Assembly: GCA_002311865.1 (NCBI GenBank)
Contig: DBZV01000040.1
Span: forward strand, 13,158-21,862
Direction of reading: 5' to 3'
DNA: 8,705 bases
Origin: Dehalococcoidia bacterium UBA1151
GTDB taxonomy: Bacteria > Chloroflexota > Dehalococcoidia > Lucifugimonadales > Lucifugimonadaceae
Position numbers and translations under genes: made by a program. Of the stretch, positions 1-5,332 are shown one piece after another. The stretch's first letter is position 1, and every line of letters starts with the position of its first letter. Under the pieces are notes generated by a model that saw only the letters and a program-made list of their open reading frames with translations, was not told the origin of the DNA and searched no databases.

Positions 1-8
1 TGCGGTCT

Positions 9-383
9 GTGAGAGTTGAATCTGCCCCCGTTGTGACGGCGCCTGATGGGTCGGCGGTGCGGATACTGCCTACAGTGGGTGGGGCAAGTATGGTGCACGC
101 TTCGTTACCTTCGTGTGCGGTTACGCAGGCTGTATACCACCGAACGGTTGAGGATCTGTGGTACTGCGTTGATGGTGTGGGCCGACTGTGGCGATCAAAT
201 GATGGCGAGGAGTCGGTGATAGATCTCTCGCCCGGTGTCAGCGCCAGCATCCCGCTGGGAGTGCGATTTCAGTTCCGGAACGATGGCGATGGCGTGCTGG
301 AGATCGTCATCGCGACGGCTCCCCCGTGGCCGGGTGACGATGAGGCTGTGGCATGTGATGGCGAGTGGGAGCCGACTGTCTGA
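9..383 (+). CDS. Small single-domain cupin-fold protein, function unknown
   Basis: A 124-residue protein that is essentially one cupin beta-barrel. Cupin motif 1 is recognisable around residues 42-61 (VYHRTVEDLWYCVDGVGRLW) and motif 2 around 76-91 (PG...IPLGVRFQFRN), followed by a PPWPGDDEA segment at about 105-113. Both motifs are degenerate for metal binding. Motif 1 reads HRT where many relatives have HxH, and motif 2 has Arg86 where a histidine is usual (PLGxH). It could bind a small sugar or hydroxy acid without metal, or be an isomerase, but no reaction can be assigned. There is no signal peptide or membrane segment. The GTG at 9 is the first usable start, but the frame stays open to the window edge and no ribosome site fits in the 8 bases before it, so the true start may lie upstream. 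It is followed 80 bases later by the DapA-like gene in the same direction. The cupin assignment is fairly safe; the biological role is unknown. Confidence 0.75.
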   Translation: MRVESAPVVTAPDGSAVRILPTVGGASMVHASLPSCAVTQAVYHRTVEDLWYCVDGVGRLWRSNDGEESVIDLSPGVSASIPLGVRFQFRNDGDGVLEIVIATAPPWPGDDEAVACDGEWEPTV

Positions 384-400
384 GACCGGCTCGGTTGCCC

Positions 401-410
401 GATCATGATC
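401..410. repeat. Perfect 10-bp palindrome in the cupin to DapA-like gap
   Basis: GATCATGATC is its own reverse complement and lies 17 bases after the cupin stop codon. It could be a half-site pair for a regulator of the downstream gene, but a 10-bp palindrome of this kind can easily occur by chance. The rest of the gap (384-463) shows no convincing -35/-10 pair; the nearest candidate, TTGCCC at 395-400 with TAGGCT 18 bases later, is weak. Confidence 0.25.
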
Positions 411-454
411 TGGCGGCGTAGGCTGCGACTCCCAATCTATCCGTCACAAATTCT

Positions 455-458
455 GGAG
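455..458 (+). promoter_or_regulatory. Ribosome binding site of the DapA-like gene
   Basis: GGAG, 5 bases before the ATG at 464. It is the clearest Shine-Dalgarno sequence on the + strand of this window and supports the chosen start. Confidence 0.6.
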
Positions 459-463
459 TAATC

Positions 464-1369
464 ATGGCCGATCAGGAGTTCCGAGGTATTTACGGCATCA
501 CGCCGACCCCGTTCAATCCCGATGAGACGCTTGATCTCAAGGGTGTCGACGCCATCCTGCACTTCACGGTGGAGGCTGGTGCACACGGCATCGTGGCTCC
601 GGTGATGGCGAGCGAGTACAACGTGCTCACCGACGATGAGCGGAAGACTATTTTCGAGCGGTCGGTGGCGGTATCGAACGGTCGAATCCCGGTTGTCGCT
701 GGCGTGACAGGCATTTCCAATGCGCATTCGATCGCGCTGGCTAAGGTCGCGCAGGATGCCGGTGTGGACGCGGTGATCGCGATGCCGCCGCACAGTCGAC
801 CAACAAATCGCGGCGAAGCTGTCAGGTTCTTCGATGAGCTGGATCAGGCGATGGATATTCCCGTTTTCATACAGAATCACAACGCCGGGTTCGGCCTGGA
901 TGCGGTTACTCTAATAGACGTGATGGCCGGATCGGCGCACATCAAATGGCTGAAAGAAGAGACCACGTGGGGTGGGCACGTGACGACCCAGGTTCTTGCC
1001 CGGGCAGGGGATTCATGCGAAGGGATCATGGGCGGTTCGAGCGGGAGATTCTTACCATCCGAGTTTGATCGCGGGATGTGCGGAAACATGCCTGCATCGC
1101 ACTTTTCTGATGTGCTTGCCGCAATATGGGATAAGTTTGATTCTGGAGACATCGTTGGGGGTCGAGCAGATCACACGCGCTTTTTACCAATGATCAATTT
1201 TGAGAATATCTACGGGGTGGCCGCGTTTAAGGAAGTCCTGGTGCGGCGAGGCGTAATCGAGTCGGCCACTATCCGGTCGCCCGGTCGCGTGGAGATGGAT
1301 CGGCACGATCACGAGGAGCTGACGAAGCTGATGGATGGGATTGATGATCTGATGACGTGGGAAGGGTAG
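464..1369 (+). CDS. DapA/NanA superfamily TIM-barrel lyase with non-canonical active site
   Basis: A 301-residue protein of the dihydrodipicolinate synthase / N-acetylneuraminate lyase family, about the usual length (290-310). The N-terminal GIYGITPTPF at 8-17 and the GxTG turn at 80-83 (GVTG) are typical, and the Schiff-base lysine is K164 in WLKEET, aligning with IKEAT of DapA. Other key residues differ. The GTTGE loop is replaced by VMASE at 47-51, losing both threonines of the proton relay, and the YNVPxRTG segment is QNHNAGFG at 137-144, so the catalytic tyrosine is Gln. This argues against true DapA (lysine biosynthesis) and favours a divergent aldolase or dehydratase acting on 2-keto-3-deoxy acids or another hydroxy-keto acid. 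The ATG at 464 follows GGAG. The neighbouring enolase-superfamily gene could supply the keto-acid substrate, which is an inference from context. The family is sure; the substrate is unknown. Confidence 0.88.
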   Translation: MADQEFRGIYGITPTPFNPDETLDLKGVDAILHFTVEAGAHGIVAPVMASEYNVLTDDERKTIFERSVAVSNGRIPVVAGVTGISNAHSIALAKVAQDAGVDAVIAMPPHSRPTNRGEAVRFFDELDQAMDIPVFIQNHNAGFGLDAVTLIDVMAGSAHIKWLKEETTWGGHVTTQVLARAGDSCEGIMGGSSGRFLPSEFDRGMCGNMPASHFSDVLAAIWDKFDSGDIVGGRADHTRFLPMINFENIYGVAAFKEVLVRRGVIESATIRSPGRVEMDRHDHEELTKLMDGIDDLMTWEG

Positions 1370-1402
1370 TCTTGGTACAAGTACGAAAGTAATTCGAGAA
1401 CA

Positions 1403-1690
1403 ATGACTGACCCTGACAAAGAGCTCGTTGTGATGGCGACTACTGATGAGATCGCCATCTCTATTGCGCGCGACATTCTTGACAACGAGGGCATCAAGTA
1501 CTCGCTGGGTGGCGCCGGATTGCGCAAGTTTGGCGGCAGCACATTTCTTGGGGCTTCTCTGGGACCATTTATGGGAGAGATTTTAATCAAAGTTCCTGCT
1601 TACCTCGCCCACCAGGCGCGTGAATTGCTGCAAGGGCTTTCCGGTGCCGATGAGTTGGATGAAGAGAGCCTGCCGCCAACGCCTGCTTGA
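1403..1690 (+). CDS. DUF2007-type small protein (putative signal-transducing family)
   Basis: A 95-residue soluble protein. Residues 7-35 (ELVVMATTDEIAISIARDIL then NEGIKYS) and 59-79 (EILIKVPAYLAHQARELLQGL) form the beta-alpha-beta...beta-alpha pattern of the DUF2007 family: a short 'which copy do I read' N-terminal strand-helix, a glycine-rich middle (GGAGLRKFGG, 36-45) and a final 'V-P-x-x-x-A-x-x-A-x-x-L-L' type helix. The last 15 residues are acidic and proline-rich and probably disordered. Pfam calls the family a putative prokaryotic signal-transducing protein, but no biochemical role is established. The ATG at 1403 is preceded by only a weak GAGAA. It starts 33 bases after the DapA-like stop, so co-transcription with that gene is likely. 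Met11 is a possible shorter start. Confidence 0.7.
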   Translation: MTDPDKELVVMATTDEIAISIARDILDNEGIKYSLGGAGLRKFGGSTFLGASLGPFMGEILIKVPAYLAHQARELLQGLSGADELDEESLPPTPA

Positions 1691-1737
1691 CCTCCGACGG
1701 TCGCTTGTAACGACGCGCAGGCGTTTCGGGCGGCGGA

Positions 1738-1743
1738 TATGAT
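1738..1743 (+). promoter_or_regulatory. Possible -10 element before the enolase-superfamily gene
   Basis: TATGAT matches five of six bases of the TATAAT consensus, 40 bases before the ATG at 1784. No good -35 is found at 16-18 bases upstream (GCGCAG is there), so this is only a weak candidate for a separate promoter. Confidence 0.25.
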
Positions 1744-1774
1744 TGGCCTCAGAATTCACATCTGTTGATCTGGC

Positions 1775-1778
1775 GAGG
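1775..1778 (+). promoter_or_regulatory. Ribosome binding site of the enolase-superfamily gene
   Basis: GAGG, 5 bases before the ATG at 1784. It supports that start. Confidence 0.5.
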
Positions 1779-1783
1779 CCTCA

Positions 1784-2965
1784 ATGAAAATCGAAGCGAT
1801 CGATCTTTTTTACGTTGCGCTTCCTGAAATCAAGCGTGCTGCTGATGGAACTCAGGACTCCCTCCTGTGTCGGGTACGCGCAGACAACGGGCTGTATGGC
1901 TGGGGCGAGAGCGACTCGTCTCCTCTGGTATCACTTGCGGCATACGTGTTCCCAATGTCGCACTCCAACATCATCAACATCAATGAGGCGCTGCTGGGGG
2001 AGACGATCGACTCGGTAGAGGACGTGCATCGGTTGCGGGCGAAGGCGGGGGCATTCGGACTGGATGTGCAGCAGCTTGATCATGCGGTCGCAGCGGTTGA
2101 TATTGCGCTGTGGGATCTCGCAGGCAAGTACCTGGAACTGCCGGTCTACAAGATGCTTGGGTATGAGAAGGCTCACCCCAAGCTGCCCTACGCCAGTGTG
2201 CTGTTTGGCGATACGCCGGATGCGACGCAGGCGATAGCTGCTGACCTCCGTGATCGTGGATTTGCAGCAGCCAAGTTTGGCTGGGGGCCGATGGGTCATG
2301 GCTCAGCTGATAACGACGTAGCGCTGGTTGCCGCGGCTCGAGAAGGCATGGGGGAGAACGCTCAGGTGATGGTGGACGCCGGGGTGGTCTGGGGTGATGA
2401 CGACGCGACCGCGTACGATCGAGCGGTGCGATTTAGCGAGTACAACATCACGTGGCTGGAAGAGCCGCTTTTATCGGAGGAAGTGGATGCCTACAAGCGG
2501 CTCACTGATCGCAAACCTCCAGTTCCGATCGCGGCTGGTGAAGGCGCTGATTTCTATCGCTCGGCAGACGACTTGATGCTCAACGGCGGTATCGATTTTG
2601 TGCAGATCGACGTTGGCCGCACTGGTGGGATCACGGTCTGCGACCGCATCTGCAAGCGTGCGCGAGAGCTTGGTATTCAGTATGTGAACCACACGTTCAA
2701 ATCGCATCTGCAGCTGGCTGCGTCGCTACATGTTTTCGCTGGTGTGGAGGAGTTCCAACTACTGGAGTACCCGGCCGGCGATTCGCCATTAATTCTGGGT
2801 CTAACTACCCCCACAGGCCTGCCGGTGAACGCAGAGGGCATGGTCGATTGCCCGGAGACGCCTGGGCTGGGCGTTGACGTTAATCTCGATACGGTGCGGG
2901 AGTATCTGCAGCCGGTGAAGATTGAGGTGGCGGGCAAGGTGCTGCATGAAACGCCGGAGGTATAG
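1784..2965 (+). CDS. Mandelate racemase/muconate lactonizing enzyme family protein, probable acid-sugar dehydratase
   Basis: A 393-residue enolase-superfamily protein with both expected parts: an N-terminal capping domain (about 1-125, including GLYGWGES at 36-43) and a TIM barrel. Metal ligands are visible as D198 (MVDAG), E226 or E227 (WLEEPL) and E253 (AAGEG). The His-Asp dyad of the mandelate racemase subgroup is D276 (QIDVGRTGG) with H303 (VNHTF). The K-x-K motif at the end of the second strand is reduced to K164-F-G166, so the second lysine, the S-specific base of mandelate racemase, is absent. A single His-Asp base fits a dehydratase that removes water from a sugar acid to give a 2-keto-3-deoxy acid, rather than a racemase; the substrate cannot be read. 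The product would suit the DapA-like enzyme upstream. The ATG at 1784 follows GAGG. Large sets of enolase-superfamily paralogues are known from SAR202 Chloroflexota. Confidence 0.87.
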   Translation: MKIEAIDLFYVALPEIKRAADGTQDSLLCRVRADNGLYGWGESDSSPLVSLAAYVFPMSHSNIININEALLGETIDSVEDVHRLRAKAGAFGLDVQQLDHAVAAVDIALWDLAGKYLELPVYKMLGYEKAHPKLPYASVLFGDTPDATQAIAADLRDRGFAAAKFGWGPMGHGSADNDVALVAAAREGMGENAQVMVDAGVVWGDDDATAYDRAVRFSEYNITWLEEPLLSEEVDAYKRLTDRKPPVPIAAGEGADFYRSADDLMLNGGIDFVQIDVGRTGGITVCDRICKRARELGIQYVNHTFKSHLQLAASLHVFAGVEEFQLLEYPAGDSPLILGLTTPTGLPVNAEGMVDCPETPGLGVDVNLDTVREYLQPVKIEVAGKVLHETPEV

Positions 2966-2983
2966 GGTGCCTAGTGTGCGAGC

Positions 2984-3001
2984 TTCCATCATTCGATGGA
3001 A
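2984..3001 (+). repeat. Inverted repeat (7-bp arms, 4-base loop) 18 bases after the enolase-like stop
   Basis: Arms TTCCATC and GATGGAA are perfectly complementary around ATTC. It is followed by CGACGTTTG, with only three T, so it is a poor intrinsic terminator, though it may still protect the mRNA 3' end. Sequence and right flank resemble the element at 3143-3160. Confidence 0.5.
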
Positions 3002-3064
3002 CGACGTTTGAGATGGTGCCGCGAATCAAGGAATATTGAGTTCACATCTGGGTGTGCCTATGGC

Positions 3065-3078
3065 CCAGCCTGCGCTGG
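3065..3078. repeat. Small inverted repeat, 5-bp GC-rich arms
   Basis: CCAGC and GCTGG flank a CTGC loop. It lies between the two larger inverted repeats and could be part of the same folded repeat unit. On its own it is not significant. Confidence 0.3.
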
Positions 3079-3142
3079 AAAGACGTCGGGGGGCGGCCCT
3101 CCATACTCGATAATTCCGATCCCGCGATTGGGCGCGGCTGGG

Positions 3143-3160
3143 TTCCCATTTTGATGGGAA
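3143..3160 (-). repeat. REP/dRS3-like palindrome downstream of clpX
   Basis: Arms TTCCCAT and ATGGGAA pair perfectly around TTTG. Read on the - strand, the element is ATTCCC-N8-GGGAAC preceded by CGTC, one base away from the ATTCCC-N8-GGGAAT core of the Neisseria dRS3 repeat and similar to palindromes dispersed in many bacterial genomes. It lies 28 bases after the clpX stop and may stabilise or end that transcript, although no T-run follows. Identification as a dispersed family is by resemblance; copy number in this genome cannot be seen here. Confidence 0.5.
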
Positions 3161-3188
3161 TGACGAACGGAAGTTAACGACCGAATCC

Positions 3189-4544
3189 TTATGCGGCGGA
3201 GGACTCTTCGTCGGCGTCTGTGCCGATGGCGTCCAACGGTGGCATCTTCTTGCCTTCGACATCCAGGAGAACGACAGGTGCGCTGTCATTGATGGTGTCG
3301 GCGTCAATGATGCATTTCTGTACGCCTTCCATGGATGGAAGTTCGTACATCACGTCCAGGAGAGATTCCTCAACGATAGAGCGCAGTCCACGGGCACCGG
3401 TGCCGCGGCTTTTGGCTTCCTTGGCTGTGGCAACGAGGGCCGCTTCGGTGAATTCAAGCTCTACGTTATCCATCTTGAGGAGCGCCTGATATTGGCGTGC
3501 GAGGGCATTCTTTGGTTCTGTCATTACCTTGACCAGTTCTTCTTCTGTCAGGTCTCCAAGGCCCACGATCAGCGGGATTCTTCCGATGAATTCGGGTATG
3601 AAGCCGTACTGAAGCAGGTCAGCGGGCGTTACCGCGGTCATCAACTCCTCTGGAACTGGCTCGTCTTCATTGGATTTTCCAAGAGAACGTGAGCCGAATC
3701 CGAAGCTGGATATGTTCTGGCTGAGGCGCCTTTCGATCACACCTTCAAGGTCTTCAAATGCGCCACCCAGAATAAACAGGATGTTTGCGGTATCGATTTG
3801 CAGGAACTCCTGGTGCGGGTGTTTCCGGCCACCCTGGGGTGGGACGGAGGCAACTGAACCTTCCAAAATCTTCAATAGCGCCTGCTGTACGCCCTCACCA
3901 GAGACGTCTCTGGTGATTGAAGGGTTTGCAGTCTTGCGGGCGATCTTATCGATCTCATCAATGTAGATGATGCCCTGCTCGGCCCGGGAAATATCGAAGT
4001 CCGCGGCTTGGATCAGGCGCAGGAGGATGTTCTCAACGTCTTCGCCCACATAACCAGCCTCTGTGAGTGAGGTGGCGTCTGTGATGGCGAACGGGACATC
4101 AAGAATCTTTGCGAGGGTCTGGGCGAGATAGGTCTTGCCACAGCCGGTGGGTCCGACCAGCATGATGTTGGTCTTCTGGAGTTCCACCTCGGGATCTTCG
4201 GCCGGGCGCCATACGCGCTTGTAGTGGTTGTAGACGCCTACAGATACGACCCGCTTGGCATTCTCCTGGCCAATGACATATTCGCTCAGGCGCTCGAAGA
4301 TGTCGTGTGGAGTCTGGGGGCGGTCGGTGGGCGCGGCTTCAGTGCGATCGTCGGTAACGATGTGGTGACATCTGACGACGCATTCATCGCAGATGAAGAC
4401 ACCCTTGCCCGGGCCAGCGATCAGGCGTTGAACCTGGCGTTGAGGCTTTGAGCAGAATGAACATGAATAGCGATCGGACACAGTTGTGTCGTCACCACCA
4501 CCTGTGGTTGTTTTGTCGCCGCCGTTGCCGGAATTGCTGGTCAT
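3189..4544 (-). CDS. clpX: ATP-dependent Clp protease ATP-binding subunit ClpX
   Basis: A 451-residue AAA+ unfoldase (E. coli 424) that forms a hexamer, unfolds tagged proteins and threads them into ClpP. Visible in order are: a C4 zinc finger (C28, C31, C52, C55), Walker A GPTGCGKT at 131-138, pore-1 loop GYVGE at 164-168, Walker B IIYIDEID at 192-199, RKH loop at 240-242, ClpP-docking loop at about 276-290, arginine finger GRIP (R322) and sensor 2 GARGLR (R385). The docking tripeptide, normally I/L/V-G-F, reads F281-G-F283. Walker A has Cys where Ser is common. A low-complexity Gly/Thr/Asp-rich N-terminus (1-25) precedes the zinc finger and the C-terminus is acidic. The ATG at 4544 has a weak GAGAG in front of it. 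clpP lies 89 bases upstream on the same strand, so the two partners are very likely co-transcribed. The assignment is certain. Confidence 0.98.
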   Translation of the reverse strand: MTSNSGNGGDKTTTGGGDDTTVSDRYSCSFCSKPQRQVQRLIAGPGKGVFICDECVVRCHHIVTDDRTEAAPTDRPQTPHDIFERLSEYVIGQENAKRVVSVGVYNHYKRVWRPAEDPEVELQKTNIMLVGPTGCGKTYLAQTLAKILDVPFAITDATSLTEAGYVGEDVENILLRLIQAADFDISRAEQGIIYIDEIDKIARKTANPSITRDVSGEGVQQALLKILEGSVASVPPQGGRKHPHQEFLQIDTANILFILGGAFEDLEGVIERRLSQNISSFGFGSRSLGKSNEDEPVPEELMTAVTPADLLQYGFIPEFIGRIPLIVGLGDLTEEELVKVMTEPKNALARQYQALLKMDNVELEFTEAALVATAKEAKSRGTGARGLRSIVEESLLDVMYELPSMEGVQKCIIDADTINDSAPVVLLDVEGKKMPPLDAIGTDADEESSAA

Positions 4545-4550
4545 ACACTC

Positions 4551-4564
4551 TCAGCCCGGGCTGA
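4551..4564. promoter_or_regulatory. Perfect 14-bp palindrome abutting the clpX ribosome binding site
   Basis: TCAGCCCGGGCTGA is fully self-complementary and ends 6 bases before the clpX ATG on the - strand; its last GA forms part of the weak GAGAG Shine-Dalgarno. It could be a protein operator, or a perfect RNA helix blocking ribosome entry at clpX (a loop would have to open in the middle for intramolecular folding). No repressor is known to me for this sequence. Confidence 0.45.
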
Positions 4565-4579
4565 TGCCCTGGTGTCCAC

Positions 4580-4593
4580 ACGGGTTGCCCCGT
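4580..4593 (-). promoter_or_regulatory. Small RNA hairpin with GNRA-type loop in the clpP-clpX gap
   Basis: Read on the - strand, the arms ACGGG and CCCGT close a GCAA loop. GCAA is a stable GNRA tetraloop, so this short stem would fold in the mRNA. It is the middle one of three structures between clpP and clpX. Confidence 0.4.
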
Positions 4594-4600
4594 TTCCTCG

Positions 4601-4626
4601 ACCCACCAACCACTCGGCTGGTGGGT
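4601..4626 (-). promoter_or_regulatory. Hairpin just after the clpP stop codon
   Basis: Arms ACCCACCA and TGGTGGGT (8 bp, perfect) enclose a 10-base loop. The structure begins 7 bases after the clpP stop on the - strand. No T-tract follows it in that direction, so it is more likely a 3'-end stabiliser or a partial attenuator between clpP and clpX than a full terminator. The TATTTT run lies on the opposite side, where no + strand gene needs ending. Confidence 0.5.
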
Positions 4627-4633
4627 ATTTTCG

Positions 4634-5293
4634 CTAGTCCTTAGACTCCGATTCATCACTTTGCGCCTGGGGATCGAATACTTCGTCCGCCAGACCGTAA
4701 TCGACTGTTTGCTCAGGGGTCAGGAAGTTGTCCCGATCCGTGTCTCGTGCAATCCGTTCGTAGGACTGCCCTGTCCGTTCCGAGAGGATCCGCCGAAGCT
4801 GATCCTGAATACGGAGTGTTTCACGGGCGTGAATTTCAATATCGCTGGCCTGTCCCTGCGCGCCACCAGATGGCTGGTGAATGAGGACAGTCGAGTTAGG
4901 GAGCACAAAGCGCTTGCCCTTGGTGCCAGCGGTGAGAAGAATCGTCGCCATACTTGCGGTAAAGCCAATTGAGTAGGTTGCGATATCACATGGAATGGAC
5001 ATCATGGTGTCGTAAATGGCCAGGCCGGAGTAGACTCCGCCACCCGGTGAGTGGATGTACAGATTGATGTCTTTATCCGGGTCTTCCTGGGCCAGGTACA
5101 GCAACTGCGCAACGATTACGTTTGAGACCTGGTCGTCGATACTCGAGCCAAGGAACACGATTCGGTTGCGAAGGAGCAGCGAGTAGATGTCGTATGCGCG
5201 TTCGCCGCGAGCACCGGTTTCGACAACCATTGGAATGATGTCATTGGTGATCGGGGTGATCGGATTATTTGCTATGTATTGAGGTTGAAACAA
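4634..5293 (-). CDS. clpP: ATP-dependent Clp protease proteolytic subunit ClpP
   Basis: A 219-residue serine peptidase that assembles into the two-ring Clp chamber. The catalytic triad is S114 (GFTASMA), H139 (IHQPSGG) and D188 (DTDRDNF); the spacings of 25 and 49 residues match E. coli S97, H122 and D171. The substrate-binding HSPGG at 81-85 and the oligomer handle helix region QASDIEIHARE at 148-158 are present. The stretch before Ser114 differs from the E. coli GQAASMG pattern. Asn77 sits where E. coli has Tyr60 in the ClpX-docking pocket; Tyr79 matches Tyr62. The best start is TTG at 5293, backed by GAGAGAA 7 bases upstream. Met22 (ATG at 5228-5230) is an alternative that would give a conventional PMVVE-type N-terminus but has no ribosome site. 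The N-terminal 20 residues may be a cleaved propeptide. tig ends 39 bases upstream and clpX follows. Confidence 0.97.
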   Translation of the reverse strand: MFQPQYIANNPITPITNDIIPMVVETGARGERAYDIYSLLLRNRIVFLGSSIDDQVSNVIVAQLLYLAQEDPDKDINLYIHSPGGGVYSGLAIYDTMMSIPCDIATYSIGFTASMATILLTAGTKGKRFVLPNSTVLIHQPSGGAQGQASDIEIHARETLRIQDQLRRILSERTGQSYERIARDTDRDNFLTPEQTVDYGLADEVFDPQAQSDESESKD

Positions 5294-5300
5294 TGTTTAA

Positions 5301-5307
5301 TTCTCTC
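5301..5307 (-). promoter_or_regulatory. Ribosome binding site that decides the clpP TTG start
   Basis: GAGAGAA on the - strand, 7 bases before the TTG at 5293. No comparable site stands before the internal ATG at 5228-5230, which is why the TTG is preferred. Confidence 0.5.
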
Positions 5308-5332
5308 GGTTGACGGGTGGGCTACGAGCTTA

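Larger units (their letters stand above)
2966..3188. other. Convergent intergenic region, repeat-derived
   Basis: 223 bases between the stop codons of the enolase-like gene (+) and clpX (-). It holds inverted repeats at 2984-3001, 3065-3078 and 3143-3160 and a G-run/GGCCC patch around 3088-3101. Both strands contain open frames running into the clpX 3' end, but none has a ribosome site or recognisable protein family. No T-tract follows any hairpin on either strand, so a classical intrinsic terminator is not evident. The presence of two related palindromes suggests an interspersed repeat or its remnant. Confidence 0.55.

Noticed and set aside
437..880. A 147-codon - strand open frame opposite the DapA-like gene
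   Set aside because: The + strand frame has clear family motifs throughout. The - strand product is Arg/His-rich without any motif, typical of an antisense shadow.
1755..3050. Identical 10-mers TTCACATCTG at 1755-1764 and 3041-3050 flanking the enolase-like gene, like a target-site duplication
   Set aside because: Matches of 10 bases are expected by chance many times in a window of this size. There are no terminal inverted repeats or transposase, and flanks do not match.
3026..3307. A 93-codon - strand open frame covering the convergent gap
   Set aside because: It overlaps the clpX C-terminus in another frame and otherwise translates the palindromic repeat. There is no ribosome site and no recognisable domain.
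4601..4630. Rho-independent terminator with TATTTT after the stem
   Set aside because: The T-run follows the stem only on the + strand, where no gene ends nearby. On the clpP strand the hairpin is not followed by T residues.
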